This document shows positions 27,301 to 37,055 of a stretch of DNA of 40,572 nucleotides, piece after piece (the first letter of the stretch is position 1; each line of letters begins with the position of its first letter). The notes under the pieces are model-generated. The model ran no database searches. It had not been told where the DNA came from and saw only the letters and a list, made by a program, of their open reading frames with translations. The position numbers and the translations under genes are program-made. Origin of the DNA: Candidatus Limosilactobacillus intestinipullorum (GTDB lineage: Bacteria; Bacillota; Bacilli; Lactobacillales; Lactobacillaceae); the NCBI GenBank assembly GCA_019117185.1, contig DXAF01000027.1:1-40572 (forward strand). The letters run 5' to 3'.

Positions 27301-29610
27301 TTATTTAGTTTGACCAGCTGACGACTGATCATCTGGCGCTTCTTTATAAACTTCCCGGGGCTTGGACCCGTTTGCCGGGCCAATGTAGCCACGCTGTTCC
27401 AAGTCATCAATGATTCGGGCCGCCCGGTTATAGCCGATTCGGAAACGGCGCTGAATTAAGGAAGTCGATGCCCGTTGCTCTGCAACCACAAACTTCAGGG
27501 CTGCGGGGAAAAGTTCGTCCTCTTCTTCCGCTTGCTCCTCGGTGGCCAGCTCTTGGTCGGTGACCACCATGTTTTCATCGTACTCCGCAGGCTGCTCCTT
27601 TTTAATAAAGTCAACCACCGCTTCCACATCTTGGTCAGAGATAAAGGCCCCCTGAACCCGGGTTGGTTTGTTTTGGTCAATCGGCTCAAACAGCATATCA
27701 CCACGGCCGAGTAACTTTTCCGCACCATTGGTATCCAAGATAGTCCGTGAGTCGATCCCGCTTGAGACTGCAAAGGCGATCCGTGAAGGCACATTAGCCT
27801 TAATCAAACCGGTAATTACGTCCACTGACGGCCGCTGAGTCGCCAGGATCATGTGGATACCGGCTGCCCGCCCCATCTGGGCAATCCGGACAATCGCGTC
27901 TTCGACATCATTAGAGACGGTCATCATCAAATCAGCTAATTCGTCTACTACCACCAGGATCAACGGAAGGGTCGGCTGGTTGTCATGGTCGGGTTGACGA
28001 TTATTATCCTGGACCAGCTTATTATAACCAGCCAGGTTGCGAACCCCAAACTTAGCGAAGAGCTCGTAACGTCGTTCCATCTCGCCGACCACCTTTCCCA
28101 GCGCCCGGGCCGCCTTCTTTGGCTCCGACACAACCGGGCTTAACAGGTGGGGGATCCCGTTGTACACGCTTAGTTCCACCTTCTTCGGGTCAATCAGCAA
28201 TAACTTTACTTGGTGGGGCTTTGCCTTCAGCAAGATACTGGTAAGGATGACATTAATGGCCACCGATTTACCACTACCGGTCGCCCCCGCAATCAAGAGG
28301 TGAGGCATCTTCGTGAGGTCGGCCATCTCGACATCCCCCGTTACCGTCCGCCCTAACGGTACGTTTAAGGGGTGGTCATCACTTGGCGCCGATTCAAACA
28401 TGTCCCGAAAGCCGACTGTCGCAACCTGCTTATTGGGAACCTCAATCCCAATTAACGACTTTCCTGGAATGGGCGCTTCGATTCGAATGTCCTTTGCGGC
28501 CAAGGCCAAGGCCAGGTCATCTGCCAGATGGGTAATCCGACTAACCTTGACCCCGACCGCTGGCCGTAGTTCATACTTGGTAACCGATGGCCCCAGGTTA
28601 ACGTTTTCCACCGTCGCATCGACCCCAAACGACTGGAGGGTGGTCTGGAGGGTATGGGTATTTTTCTTAATATCTTTAATATCTGCCTGCTGGTCGGTCG
28701 CCTTAACCGGACTTAACAGGTCTAAGGGGGGAAGCTGATAATCCTTATCCTCTCGCGCGGTTACCCCGGTTAGTGGCAAGTCAGCAGCTGCCGATTCTTT
28801 AACCGACGGTGTTGCTGACTGCTTCTCTTGGTTAGTGCTAGCCACCGTAATCTTAGGCGCCGGCGGTGTTGTCTGTGGTGCTAGGGTCGGGGAAGTTGGT
28901 TCTTGACTAGCAGCTGGAGCTGGAGCTGGGGCTGGCTTCTTCTCCACCGGTAGCGGGGTACTGACGGCGGGCCGGTTAGCGTAGTTGTGAGCTGCTTGGC
29001 CAACCTGCTTAATTCCACCACCAAGCTTGCGTAAGCCATGACCACTAGCTACCAGAAAATCCCGCCACGGGAGTGAGAAGAAAATAATGATCCCAATTCC
29101 CATGAGCAGCCATGATAAGATTGCGGTCCCAACCTGCGAAATAAGAAGGTCACTGAAGTTATATAGGTAGGCACCAATCATCCCCCCACCAATGGGAACA
29201 GTGGTATCACCATTAAAGATTACCCGTCCGACATTGTTCCAGGTGGCGGCCACAAACTTGGCGTGGATATTTAACCGCCCCACCATTAAGACGTGCAACC
29301 ACATCAATAACCCCAGGTCGGCCACTAAATACCCAACGACCCACCGCACCTTCAAGCGCGGGGCCCGGGCAAAGAAGGTAAAAGACAGGGAAAAGAAGAG
29401 GACAGTAATAATGGCCACCGGATAACTCACCCCAAAGAAGAGGCGGAAGAAGTTCGCAATTACCGTCCCTAACATTCCTAGCCCCGCCAGGCCAATCACC
29501 ATTAAGAGGGTCACAATAATCCCCACTAGGTTGTTGACTAAGCGCGCCTCTTTCTTGCTACTCGTTTTCCGGCTGGTCCGCCGTGAAGAAGAGCGTCTTT
29601 TTCGCGCCAT
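27301..29610 (-). CDS. ftsK: FtsK/SpoIIIE-type DNA translocase
   Basis: Septal DNA pump that clears chromosome termini from the closing septum. 769 residues: basic N-terminus, four or five membrane helices (about 28-185), a Pro/Ala-rich linker, the alpha-beta motor with Walker A GATGSGKS (442-449) and Walker [13 protein letters not shown], and a C-terminal winged-helix gamma domain ([32 protein letters not shown]) that reads polar DNA motifs. Start behind AAGGAGG at 29610. Lies 11 bases after trmL. Confidence 0.97.
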   Translation of the reverse strand: MARKRRSSSRRTSRKTSSKKEARLVNNLVGIIVTLLMVIGLAGLGMLGTVIANFFRLFFGVSYPVAIITVLFFSLSFTFFARAPRLKVRWVVGYLVADLGLLMWLHVLMVGRLNIHAKFVAATWNNVGRVIFNGDTTVPIGGGMIGAYLYNFSDLLISQVGTAILSWLLMGIGIIIFFSLPWRDFLVASGHGLRKLGGGIKQVGQAAHNYANRPAVSTPLPVEKKPAPAPAPAASQEPTSPTLAPQTTPPAPKITVASTNQEKQSATPSVKESAAADLPLTGVTAREDKDYQLPPLDLLSPVKATDQQADIKDIKKNTHTLQTTLQSFGVDATVENVNLGPSVTKYELRPAVGVKVSRITHLADDLALALAAKDIRIEAPIPGKSLIGIEVPNKQVATVGFRDMFESAPSDDHPLNVPLGRTVTGDVEMADLTKMPHLLIAGATGSGKSVAINVILTSILLKAKPHQVKLLLIDPKKVELSVYNGIPHLLSPVVSEPKKAARALGKVVGEMERRYELFAKFGVRNLAGYNKLVQDNNRQPDHDNQPTLPLILVVVDELADLMMTVSNDVEDAIVRIAQMGRAAGIHMILATQRPSVDVITGLIKANVPSRIAFAVSSGIDSRTILDTNGAEKLLGRGDMLFEPIDQNKPTRVQGAFISDQDVEAVVDFIKKEQPAEYDENMVVTDQELATEEQAEEEDELFPAALKFVVAEQRASTSLIQRRFRIGYNRAARIIDDLEQRGYIGPANGSKPREVYKEAPDDQSSAGQTK

Positions 29611-29621
29611 GCTAATCCTCC

Positions 29622-30131
29622 TTACTTTAACTTATCGAAGTGGTAAGTATGTACCCGGGCCAGGTTAGGGAAACTCTGCTGACGTAAGGCCTCGTAAATC
29701 ACGATCGCGACACTATTAGAAAGGTTAAGAGCCCGGATATTATTATCGTTTTGGGGGATCCGGACCGCGTTTTGCGGGTACTTACGCATAAACTGTTCCG
29801 GTAACCCGGTCGTTTCCTTACCAAAAAGGAAGTAGTGGTCACCGTCACTGGTATAGTCCACATCGGTATAGTCGCGACTGGCAAACTTCGACACGATGTA
29901 CAGCTTTGAGCGGTCGGGGACCGTTTCCATAAAGGAAGGCAGGTCATCATGGTAAGTAATTTTAACCTTATCCCAGTAATCCAGGCCCGCGCGTTTCATA
30001 TGTTTGTCATCAGTTGAAAAACCCAGGGGCTTGATTAGGTGTAATTCCGTATTGGTTCCTGCACAGGTCCGGGCAATGTTACCGGTATTAGCAGGGAATA
30101 ATGGTTCAAATAAGACAATATGATTAGTCAT
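29622..30131 (-). CDS. trmL: tRNA (cytidine34/5-carboxymethylaminomethyluridine34-2'-O)-methyltransferase TrmL
   Basis: SPOUT-fold methyltransferase that 2'-O-methylates the wobble base of tRNA-Leu isoacceptors. 169 residues. Landmarks are [28 protein letters not shown] and [29 protein letters not shown], the trefoil-knot SAM site. The start is the ATG at 30131 behind GAGGAGCG; the upstream extension would run through a terminator. A strong terminator lies only 21 bases before the start, so expression requires read-through or a promoter within the leader. Confidence 0.95.
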   Translation of the reverse strand: MTNHIVLFEPLFPANTGNIARTCAGTNTELHLIKPLGFSTDDKHMKRAGLDYWDKVKITYHDDLPSFMETVPDRSKLYIVSKFASRDYTDVDYTSDGDHYFLFGKETTGLPEQFMRKYPQNAVRIPQNDNNIRALNLSNSVAIVIYEALRQQSFPNLARVHTYHFDKLK

Positions 30132-30151
30132 AGTAACGCTCCTCAGAAAAT

Positions 30152-30195
30152 AAAAAAAGCAGGGTCTCGGTGTGGGCACGGCGAAACGCTGCTTT
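30152..30195 (-). terminator. strong terminator before trmL
   Basis: On the minus strand AAAGCAG-C-GTTTCG pairs with CGAGAC-C-CTGCTTT, followed by seven T. It ends the RlmA-type gene transcript or acts as an attenuator for trmL. A second hairpin lies just upstream. Confidence 0.75.
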
Positions 30196-30208
30196 AGTGA
30201 AGTACTCC

Positions 30209-30248
30209 TTAGCAATTACTAACGAATCTGTTCGATATCAATTGCTAA
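30209..30248 (-). promoter_or_regulatory. hairpin in the trmL leader
   Basis: TTAGCAATT (30240-30248 on the minus strand) pairs perfectly with AATTGCTAA (30209-30217), with an inner CGAA-CAGA-TTCG tip. It lies 13 bases ahead of the terminator, giving a two-stem leader of unknown role. Confidence 0.5.
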
Positions 30249-30296
30249 ACGATTTCTAAATAATAATCTAACACGATTCTGGTGATTGTGCAAACA

Positions 30297-31154
30297 TTAT
30301 TCGCCTTTTTTCGCGCGGAGCAGGCTAACATCAACCGTCACCGTCGTTAACGATGCCAGTTCATGCTTGCTAAGCTGCCGGGCGCCCTTCCCCCAGTGTA
30401 GTGGGGTCATCTCGACCAGTGCCTCCTGGAGGCCGGCCGGAATCGTAAACTGGTACTTTATCTGCTCAGTCGTTGCCGCAGGGTAATGACGGTTAAAGAG
30501 TTCCACCACACGGTGATTATCATAGTGCAACTTGGCCTGGTCATCCCTATATAGCAACTGCCGCAGCTCACCTAAGTAGCCGGCATTAGGAACCACCTTG
30601 AGTAATTCACCCTCTGGTGCTAAGACCCGGTTAAACTCTTGATAGTCTGACGGTGAAAATAGTTCCACCACCGCGTCAAAGCTCTCATTATTAAAAGGCA
30701 ACTGCCGCAAGTCAGCAACACAAAAGAACGCCGTTAGGTCCAACTGGGTCGCCAACGTAATCCCGGGCTTGGAAATATCAAAACCAACCCGGGTATCCGC
30801 AAATCGTGACCGGGATTGGGCCAGTTGCAAAAGCGGGGTCCCCTCCCCGGTGCCGACATCAAGCAAGCAGATTGGCCGGGTTGGCAGACACTGGGCAATC
30901 CGCTGAACAAGCGGTTTAAACAAGCCGGCGGCCAGTAACTGCCGCCGGGCCAAAAACATCTCACGCCCATATTCCGTCGTTGCGGCCCCATTTAAAAAGT
31001 GTAGGTAACCATGCCGGTTAAAATCAATCCGGTGACCGTTTACGCAGACCAGACTGTTCCCCTGAACTGCAGCTGCCGGTGCCTGGCAAGTTGGGCACCG
31101 GAACAAGTCCAAGTGCCGCTGGACAAATTGGCGTTGTCGTTCGTTTTTTTTCAT
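30297..31154 (-). CDS. RlmA-type 23S rRNA (guanine-N1)-methyltransferase
   Basis: A 285-residue SAM-dependent methyltransferase with an N-terminal zinc ribbon (FRCPTCQAP ... LVCVNGH) and a class I fold (LLDVGTGEGTPLL; FDISKPGI), the architecture of RlmA, which methylates G745 or G748 in 23S rRNA helix 35. G745 versus G748 (TlrB, tied to tylosin resistance) cannot be told from sequence by eye. The ATG at 31154 is chosen, seven bases after GGGGGAGA; a TTG at 31160 is too near. Confidence 0.85.
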   Translation of the reverse strand: MKKNERQRQFVQRHLDLFRCPTCQAPAAAVQGNSLVCVNGHRIDFNRHGYLHFLNGAATTEYGREMFLARRQLLAAGLFKPLVQRIAQCLPTRPICLLDVGTGEGTPLLQLAQSRSRFADTRVGFDISKPGITLATQLDLTAFFCVADLRQLPFNNESFDAVVELFSPSDYQEFNRVLAPEGELLKVVPNAGYLGELRQLLYRDDQAKLHYDNHRVVELFNRHYPAATTEQIKYQFTIPAGLQEALVEMTPLHWGKGARQLSKHELASLTTVTVDVSLLRAKKGE

Positions 31155-31175
31155 AAACAATTCTCCCCCAATTCT

Positions 31176-31203
31176 TTGATATTAGTTTAGCACAAGCTAG
31201 AAT
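31176..31203 (+). promoter_or_regulatory. pgl promoter
   Basis: TTGATA and TAGAAT are 16 bases apart on the plus strand, five matches each to the consensus. They lie 57 bases before the TTG start of pgl. Confidence 0.5.
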
Positions 31204-31259
31204 TAATCAACATGACTTGGTATGATAAACGTAAGCATTTCCAAAAGGAGGAATTCACT

Positions 31260-32288
31260 TTGAGTGAACAATTTTTAATCGGTACTTACACCAAGAAAGA
31301 CAGTAAGGGTGCCTACCTGGTCACCCTAGACACTGATAAGGGTGAATTAAAAGACGTCAAGCTGGCTATTCCATCACAAAAGCCAGCCTACCTCCAAGTC
31401 GGCCCCCGTCAACGGGTCTACGCGGTCAAGCAAGCTGGTGACCAAGCCGGGGTGGCTTCCTATGACCTGAGCGGTGACCACGCCACCACGCTGAGCACAT
31501 TTTTAGAGACGGGCCCGGCCCCAGCCTACGTTGGGCTTGACCAGCAACGGCACCTACTTTACAGTGCTAACTACCACACCGCAAACGTCGAAGTGTTTAA
31601 GATTGCCGCCGACGGTCAGTTAACCCGGACCGACGTCGTTACCCATCAGGGAGCAACGGGGCCAGAACCCGAGCAAGAAGCTCCGCACGTTCACTATGCC
31701 GACCTAACCCCTGACCAACGGTTGATCGTCTGTGACCTCGGTATGGACCTAATTGTCGTTTATGATGTTAGCGAAGACGGGAAGTTAACCGCCGTATCCC
31801 GGTTCCAGTTTGAACCCGGCTTTGGGACCCGCCACTTAGTCTTCCACCCCAACGGCCAGTATGTTTACGTACTGGGTGAGCTATCAAGCAAGCTTGCCGT
31901 GCTGAAGTACAACGCGGCGGACGCCAGCTTTGAACACCTGCAAACGATTAAGACCATTCCAGCCGACTGGACCGCCCACAATGGGGCCGCAGCTATCCGG
32001 ATGTCGAAGGATGGGAAGTTTATTTACACCTCCAACCGGGGTGAAAACACCATCGCCGTTTTCGCGGTACAGCCAGACTTTACCGTTAAGCACATTCAGT
32101 CAATTTCAACCGCGGGCGACTTCCCCCGTGACTTCAACCTCAGCCAGGATGAGTCCTTCCTCGTGGCTTCCAATCAGAATACCGATAACCTAACCCTCTA
32201 CCGGCGGGATGCCCAAAACGGTAAATTAACGCTCCTGCAAAAAGACGTTGCCTGTCCCGAACCGGTCTGTGTTCAACGTTTTAATTAG
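31260..32288 (+). CDS. pgl: lactonase family protein, likely 6-phosphogluconolactonase
   Basis: A 342-residue seven-bladed beta-propeller of the Pgl/YbhE type, which hydrolyses 6-phosphogluconolactone in the pentose phosphate path, important in heterofermenters. Repeats such as YVGLDQQRHLLYSANYHTANV, HLVFHPNGQYVYVLGE and FIYTSNRGENTIAVF mark the blades; the EQEAPHVHYADLTPDQR segment holds active-site residues of the family. Start is TTG at 31260, eight bases after AAAGGAGG; the ATG at 31212 has no ribosome site. It stands alone on the plus strand between convergent and divergent neighbours. Confidence 0.88.
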   Translation: MSEQFLIGTYTKKDSKGAYLVTLDTDKGELKDVKLAIPSQKPAYLQVGPRQRVYAVKQAGDQAGVASYDLSGDHATTLSTFLETGPAPAYVGLDQQRHLLYSANYHTANVEVFKIAADGQLTRTDVVTHQGATGPEPEQEAPHVHYADLTPDQRLIVCDLGMDLIVVYDVSEDGKLTAVSRFQFEPGFGTRHLVFHPNGQYVYVLGELSSKLAVLKYNAADASFEHLQTIKTIPADWTAHNGAAAIRMSKDGKFIYTSNRGENTIAVFAVQPDFTVKHIQSISTAGDFPRDFNLSQDESFLVASNQNTDNLTLYRRDAQNGKLTLLQKDVACPEPVCVQRFN

Positions 32289-32392
32289 TCCAAAATAAGC
32301 GGTAATGATTATCGTTTCACTATATAAAGCGGGTACTAGCATCTTGGATTTTCCGGATGTTAGTACCCGCTTAGTGTTTTCTAAGGGTTCAT
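32283..32392. repeat. palindromic repeat family, copy 3
   Basis: Stem AAGCGGGTACTAGCATC with its mate GATGTTAGTACCCGCTT around a TTGGATTTTCCGG apex (about 32326-32373). The right flank on the minus strand reads CCTTAGAAAACACTAAGCGGG, matching copy 2. The left flank is less similar. It lies between convergent pgl and the pseudouridine synthase gene. Confidence 0.6.
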
Positions 32393-32393
32393 T

Positions 32394-33302
32394 TTAGCTG
32401 CGCAACTGAGAAATATCCCCCATCGCTGCTTTAAAATCGGGTGGTAAAGGAGCCGTAACCGTAATCGTCTTTTGTTTAAATGGACTATAGAACTGCACCC
32501 AGTAGCAGTGCAGGGCCTGGCGGTTAATCACTGGGCTAGCCGTCGGTGACCCATACATCGCATCCCCAACTAGGGGGTGGTGAAGGTAACTAAAGTGGAC
32601 CCGGATCTGGTGAGTCCGGCCAGTATGTAAACGAATCTTAACTAGGGACTGGTCCCCAGAAGCTGCGGTTAACCAATACTCGGTCACCGAGGGCTTGCCG
32701 CCCACGGCAACTTCCCGTTTCACAAAGGATGCCGGATCACGTTGAATCGGCGCATCGATGTAGCCGTGAGCAGTCGTTAGTTGTCCGCTAACTAGTGCAT
32801 AGTAGTTCTTCTTAACCTGGTGCTTCTTCAACTGGCGGTCGATCACCGCATGGGCAAAACGGTGCTTGGGAAAGATCACCAGCCCGCTAGTGTCCTTGTC
32901 CAAGCGGGTTGCCACGTGGGTCACCTGGTTTTCATACCCCTGCTGGTGATAATAATACTTAACCCGGTTAACCAGGCTATCGGCAACCGCCACGTGATGT
33001 GCCGGCACGGTTGCCACGCCCGCCGGTTTGTTTAGCACCAGGAAGTCCCGATCCTCGTAGGCAATCTGAATCGGCGCTGGGCACTCATCAACCTGGTCAT
33101 TGGCAAGCTCCGGTGGGAGCACTAGCGAGTACGAATCGCCTGGCTTGACGAGGTCGACGGCCCACTTGGGCTGGTCATTGATTAGCATCTGACCACCGTG
33201 GTAGATTGCCACCTTCATGAGCGAAGTCGTCACCCCACTCATCTTAAGTGCTGACCGCAGTTTCCGGGGCGTTTGGTGGTCATAGTGCCAGGTGAACTTC
33301 AT
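32394..33302 (-). CDS. RluA-family pseudouridine synthase
   Basis: A 302-residue RNA pseudouridine synthase. The catalytic Asp is in VATRLDKDTSGLVIF; other family motifs are LVLNKPAGV, HTGRTHQIRVHFSYLHHPLVGD. An N-terminal S4-like region (LRSALKMSGVTTSLMKVAIYHGGQMLIN) is present. Target (rRNA or tRNA) is not determinable. The ATG at 33302 overlaps the nadK stop codon (TAATG), so the two genes are coupled, as in many Firmicutes. Confidence 0.93.
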   Translation of the reverse strand: MKFTWHYDHQTPRKLRSALKMSGVTTSLMKVAIYHGGQMLINDQPKWAVDLVKPGDSYSLVLPPELANDQVDECPAPIQIAYEDRDFLVLNKPAGVATVPAHHVAVADSLVNRVKYYYHQQGYENQVTHVATRLDKDTSGLVIFPKHRFAHAVIDRQLKKHQVKKNYYALVSGQLTTAHGYIDAPIQRDPASFVKREVAVGGKPSVTEYWLTAASGDQSLVKIRLHTGRTHQIRVHFSYLHHPLVGDAMYGSPTASPVINRQALHCYWVQFYSPFKQKTITVTAPLPPDFKAAMGDISQLRS

Positions 33303-34117
33303 TACTTGCCACCACCGATGAAAGAATCTTTGACCCGGTTCCAAAAATTCGTGTGCCGGTAACGGGCAAAGTAGATCCGCTTTTTAGCAACCTGGTAGGA
33401 GACCTCAAGCAGGTGACGCTGGTTCTTGGTGTTGTACAGGCGCAACTGCTCCCGGTCGACAGTCATAACGTGGTCATTAGTGTCACGCAAGCGGAGCATT
33501 AGCTTGGTATCGGCACCAAAGATAATCGGTGAACCCAGCGTCCGAAAGACCCGGTTGTTTAGGGAGGCCATTTCGGCTAGCTGAAAACCCACACTGTGCG
33601 GGTCCATGATGGCACCACCAACGGACTTGTTATACGCCGTTGAACCGGTGGGCGTCGAAATACACAGCCCATCACCCCGGAAGTTTTCAAAGAGCTGGTT
33701 ATTAATGTAGACGTCGCACACCATTGTCCGGGTAATATTACGAATAGTTGACTCGTTTAACGCCACAAAGTTTTCGACCGTCCCGTCGGAAAAGACCGTC
33801 CGCATGTCTAGCAGCGGGTAAGAAACCGACTGCCCGCTATCTTGGACGAGGCTATCAACTAAGTCATCAATTTCGAAATTTCGCCAGTCGGTATAAAAAC
33901 CCAGGTGACCGGTATGGATACCAACAAAGCGGATTTGGTCAAGCTTATCGATATAGTGGTGGAAGGCCGACAAGAGCGTTCCATCCCCACCGATCGTAAT
34001 TACGACTTCCGGGTGGTGGCCATCGTATACCAAGCCCGCCCGCTCAATTTCCGCGCGGAGTAACTTGGTCACCCGTTGGGACTCACCAGTTTCATTATTG
34101 TAAATTGCAACTCTCAT
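33302..34117 (-). CDS. nadK: NAD kinase
   Basis: Phosphorylates NAD to NADP. 271 residues. The [12 protein letters not shown] motif (about 43-54), NESTIRN and the [18 protein letters not shown] segment are all present. Start behind AAAGGAG, three bases after the relQ stop. The relQ-nadK-rluA order is standard for Gram-positive bacteria and links alarmone metabolism and redox cofactor supply. Confidence 0.97.
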   Translation of the reverse strand: MRVAIYNNETGESQRVTKLLRAEIERAGLVYDGHHPEVVITIGGDGTLLSAFHHYIDKLDQIRFVGIHTGHLGFYTDWRNFEIDDLVDSLVQDSGQSVSYPLLDMRTVFSDGTVENFVALNESTIRNITRTMVCDVYINNQLFENFRGDGLCISTPTGSTAYNKSVGGAIMDPHSVGFQLAEMASLNNRVFRTLGSPIIFGADTKLMLRLRDTNDHVMTVDREQLRLYNTKNQRHLLEVSYQVAKKRIYFARYRHTNFWNRVKDSFIGGGK

Positions 34118-34120
34118 TTG

Positions 34121-34783
34121 CTACTCCTTTGATAAACCTTGTTCACCACCCGCCTGGTGCTGGATGGATTTTTTGTAGGAAAAGAGGTTTTGAGCCTCCT
34201 GGATCTCTTCGCGGATCTCAGACATTTCATTATCGAGCCTAAAGGCCGCTTCTGCCGCCCGCTGCAACCGGGCCGACAGCTCTTCGGGGAACTCCCCCTG
34301 GTACTTATAGTTTAACGAGTGTTCAATTGTTGCCCAAAAGTTCATTGCCAGTGTCCGGATCTGAATTTCAGCAAGGATCCGCTTTTCACCCGTGACCAAC
34401 TGAACTGGGTATTCAATTACAATGTGGTAGGAACGGTAGCCACTGGGCTTAACGTTTGAAATATAGTCCCGTTCCTCAAGAATTGTCATGTCGCTCCGTT
34501 GCCGCAGTAAATCAACGACTTCATAGATATCTTCCACAAATTGGCACATAATCCGTAAACCCGCAATGTCTTGCATGTCCTGCTCAAGGCGGTCTGCTTG
34601 AACATGGCGGCGGACCATCTTTTCTTTGATACTATCGACCGGTTTGACCCGTCCTGTGACAAACTCAATTGGCGAGTGCTGTTCGGCATCTTGGTATTGT
34701 TTACGCATCCCCCGCAACTTTACTTTTAATTCATTAACGGCCTGTTGATATGGCAAGAGGAAGTGTTGCCAGTTTTCAATCAT
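34121..34783 (-). CDS. relQ: small alarmone synthetase RelQ-type (GTP pyrophosphokinase)
   Basis: Single-domain (p)ppGpp synthetase of 220 residues without a hydrolase domain. The synthetase motifs VKLRGMRKQY, VKPSGYRSYHIVIEYP and EIQIRTLAMNFWATIEHSLNYKY are visible. RelQ proteins are tetrameric and bind RNA. Start behind AGGAGGCTAAAG at 34783. First gene of relQ-nadK-rluA, divergent from spxH. Confidence 0.94.
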   Translation of the reverse strand: MIENWQHFLLPYQQAVNELKVKLRGMRKQYQDAEQHSPIEFVTGRVKPVDSIKEKMVRRHVQADRLEQDMQDIAGLRIMCQFVEDIYEVVDLLRQRSDMTILEERDYISNVKPSGYRSYHIVIEYPVQLVTGEKRILAEIQIRTLAMNFWATIEHSLNYKYQGEFPEELSARLQRAAEAAFRLDNEMSEIREEIQEAQNLFSYKKSIQHQAGGEQGLSKE

Positions 34784-34857
34784 AACTTTAGCCTCCTGTT
34801 AAATCTCGCTCCTATTTTAGCATACTTTAACCAGTTCACAGCGTTTTTAGCCGGAAA

Positions 34858-34887
34858 CAAATTGCTTTACAAAAAGGGGGCAATTTG
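34858..34887. promoter_or_regulatory. inverted repeat in relQ-spxH intergenic region
   Basis: CAAATTGC (34858-34865) and GCAATTTG (34880-34887) are perfect 8-bp arms. The right arm abuts a TTGTCA -35-like box (34885-34890) for spxH with TTATCT 18 bases on. A second palindrome, TAACA-GT-TGTTA, lies at about 34894-34905. Arms 22 bases apart (two helix turns) suit an operator. The regulator is unknown. Confidence 0.4.
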
Positions 34888-34935
34888 TCACAATAACAGT
34901 TGTTAATGTTATCTATGATGATTGGAGGAGCAGTG

Positions 34936-35571
34936 ATGCTCGAAATTCACTTATTTGTGAACCCGCTGGGGATGCGGTGCTTTCGCTGTGAAAATGACGT
35001 TTTACGGGTTGATCAAAACTTGAATGCAAAGATATCTTACCAATTTATCCCAATGTTTAACATGCAGACCATCGCGGATACCATTAAGCTTTACCACCTT
35101 AGTTCCTGCGACCTCAGGGTCCGAAAGGAAGTTGCTGACACCTTGTCCCAGGTAATCCTGGATTACAAGGCAGCGCTCTTTCAAGGTGGTCGACGGGGCC
35201 GTCAGTACTTGCTCCGCTTGCAAAATGCGATGGTCAAACAAGGATGGCACTACTCTGACCAGCTAGCCCACGAAATTGCTGAGCAAAGTGGCCTCGATTT
35301 AGAGATGTTTATGGAAGACCGGCACTCGGCAATTGCCAAAGAGGCCTTCAAGAAAGACCAGCAAATGGCTAATTCACTAGGGGTTACAACCACCGCCACA
35401 GCGGTTGTTTATGACTCTGCGGAGCCTCAATATGGCTACCTAATGCCCCACTTTGACTATGAGACATTAATTGAGTCCTACCGTAACCGGACCTTTAATC
35501 CGAACCAGTCAGGCAAGGCGTTTGCCGAACAGTACCATCCCCAAGGACTGCAAATTGTTAAAAGTAATTAG
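34936..35571 (+). CDS. spxH: SpxH/YjbH-type ClpXP adaptor (DsbA-like fold)
   Basis: A 211-residue thioredoxin-fold protein with a CFRC motif (Cys15, Cys18) after LFVNPLGMR, matching the SpxH (YjbH) family that delivers the redox regulator Spx to ClpXP. The call rests on fold motif, size and its conserved place beside relQ. The ATG at 34936 follows TTGGAGGAG. The spx and mecA genes lie within 5 kb. An alternative label is generic DsbA-family oxidoreductase. Confidence 0.85.
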   Translation: MLEIHLFVNPLGMRCFRCENDVLRVDQNLNAKISYQFIPMFNMQTIADTIKLYHLSSCDLRVRKEVADTLSQVILDYKAALFQGGRRGRQYLLRLQNAMVKQGWHYSDQLAHEIAEQSGLDLEMFMEDRHSAIAKEAFKKDQQMANSLGVTTTATAVVYDSAEPQYGYLMPHFDYETLIESYRNRTFNPNQSGKAFAEQYHPQGLQIVKSN

Positions 35572-35579
35572 AGAAAAGC

Positions 35580-35633
35580 ATACGATTCCCCACGTGATCA
35601 ATGATTTTGACCATGTGGGGAATCGTATTTTTT
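35580..35633 (+). terminator. spxH terminator between convergent genes
   Basis: ATACGATTCCCCAC (35580-35593) pairs perfectly with GTGGGGAATCGTAT (35615-35628), followed by five more T on the plus strand. The T-run touches the stop codon of the convergent pepD gene at 35632-35634. On the minus strand the tail is only ATGCTTTTCTC, so termination there is weaker. Confidence 0.85.
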
Positions 35634-37011
35634 AATACTGAAGTTTTTCTTTCTTAAACATCATCCCGACTAGCTGACCTAATAACTTAGTGAGACGGTT
35701 CACCGCCACCGTTGCCATCTGGTCATTAGCCGCAGTTAGGTCTGCCGGGGTTACCTGACCCTGCCGGTCGGTTACTAGTTGACAATGCCGGGTTATCGCC
35801 ATGATATCTTCACTGCATTGTTCCGCCAGGGGCTGGCTTTGCCGGTAGTAGCGGTCACCAAGCGCCGTCACCGTGTGCACTAACCAGTACATGTTAGTCG
35901 GTGTGTATTGGGTACTCGTGTCCCGGTAGGCAGCCGGGGTATCGGTAACATTAGCATAAAACGGTACTAAAGCATTAAAGGTGTTGGGTCCAAAGGCCAG
36001 CCAGTGGACACCGGCAATCGCCTTGGCAACCCCATTGCGAATCTGGAGAACATGCAGTTCTAGGTTCCGGTTGAGGGCGATCGAACGAAATGGGGCCCGC
36101 TGACCAGTCTTTTGCTGGTAAGGGTCAAAGGTCGTGTCCTGGTAGTGAGAACTCATTACCTGCTTAACCACCTCAACCGTTAACTTATTCGTTGGCACAC
36201 AGGCAAAGGGGAGGTCGTAATCGGTTGGTCGGCTACCACTGCGCCCCCCGCCCAGCCGGGACTGCACGTACCAAGCACGCGGGTTATTATATACTTGGTC
36301 CTGGTTGCTAGCACTGCCAAAGATCAGGCGGAAGTTATAACCCGTCCGCCCCGGGTTAAGGTGGTAGTCATCAATCAACTGCTTGAGGTCTGGCGAGCAC
36401 ATCGTGGTTGGTGAATTAAAGTCAAAGTCGGCAATGTTAAAACGGTTCGGCGCGATTACATAAGCGTCGTCAGGTACCCGGACCGCTGCCCAATGGTGCC
36501 CACCAATGGTCTCCATGTACCAGACCTCTTCATGGTCACCAAACGCGACGGCATTCGCCTCGTACGTACCATACTTGGCTAGTAGTCGTCCCAGTCGTTC
36601 AACCCCTTCACGGGCCGATGAAATGTATGGTAAGACCAGTGTCAAGAAGTCTTCTTCCCCGATCCCGTCAACCACATTATACGGGTCAACCGCCCGGATG
36701 CGGGCATTGGACGTAATCGTCTCAGTTGCTGACATCGCCACGTTCGCGGTGTTGATCCCACCAGCCGCAAAGATACCCGCACTATCATCCGCGTCGGGGG
36801 TCGCCGTATATGCGTACCGGGCCTTGGGCAAATCAGTTTTGAACCGGCTGCCCTTGCTCTCGTAATGATCAGGCTGGTCAGCGGGATGAACCAGCACAAA
36901 CCGTTGTGGATCAAATTCATTACCGTAATCTTCTTCCCGGCAAACGATGGTTGAGCCATCAATTGTTGCCTGTCTTCCTGCTAATAACATTGTACACGTG
37001 TGTTCACTCAT
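35632..37011 (-). CDS. pepD: C69-family dipeptidase
   Basis: Ntn-hydrolase dipeptidase of the PepD/PepDA type, broad on dipeptides. 459 residues. The nucleophile is Cys6 in HTCTMLLAG, with the family motifs ATIDGSTIVCREEDYG, FGDHEEVWYMETIGGHHWAAVRVPDD and NRFNI. The Cys is near but not at the N-terminus, so processing of five residues would be needed to free it, as known for this family. Start behind GAGGAGGGG. The stop codon lies inside the T-run of the spxH terminator. Confidence 0.93.
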   Translation of the reverse strand: MSEHTCTMLLAGRQATIDGSTIVCREEDYGNEFDPQRFVLVHPADQPDHYESKGSRFKTDLPKARYAYTATPDADDSAGIFAAGGINTANVAMSATETITSNARIRAVDPYNVVDGIGEEDFLTLVLPYISSAREGVERLGRLLAKYGTYEANAVAFGDHEEVWYMETIGGHHWAAVRVPDDAYVIAPNRFNIADFDFNSPTTMCSPDLKQLIDDYHLNPGRTGYNFRLIFGSASNQDQVYNNPRAWYVQSRLGGGRSGSRPTDYDLPFACVPTNKLTVEVVKQVMSSHYQDTTFDPYQQKTGQRAPFRSIALNRNLELHVLQIRNGVAKAIAGVHWLAFGPNTFNALVPFYANVTDTPAAYRDTSTQYTPTNMYWLVHTVTALGDRYYRQSQPLAEQCSEDIMAITRHCQLVTDRQGQVTPADLTAANDQMATVAVNRLTKLLGQLVGMMFKKEKLQY

Positions 37012-37055
37012 TTTATCCCCTCCTCTTTATAATTCTACCCTAAAGGCCGGTTGCG

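Noticed and set aside
30132-30215. N-terminal extension of trmL
   Set aside because: The extension would be translated through a strong terminator stem, and the conserved protein begins at MTNHIVLF.
30152-30296. T-box or known riboswitch before trmL
   Set aside because: No TGGNACC T-box sequence or other conserved riboswitch core was recognised; recorded only as an unexplained leader.
31212-31259. Upstream ATG start for pgl
   Set aside because: It has no ribosome site and precedes the AAAGGAGG that serves the TTG at 31260, where family similarity begins.
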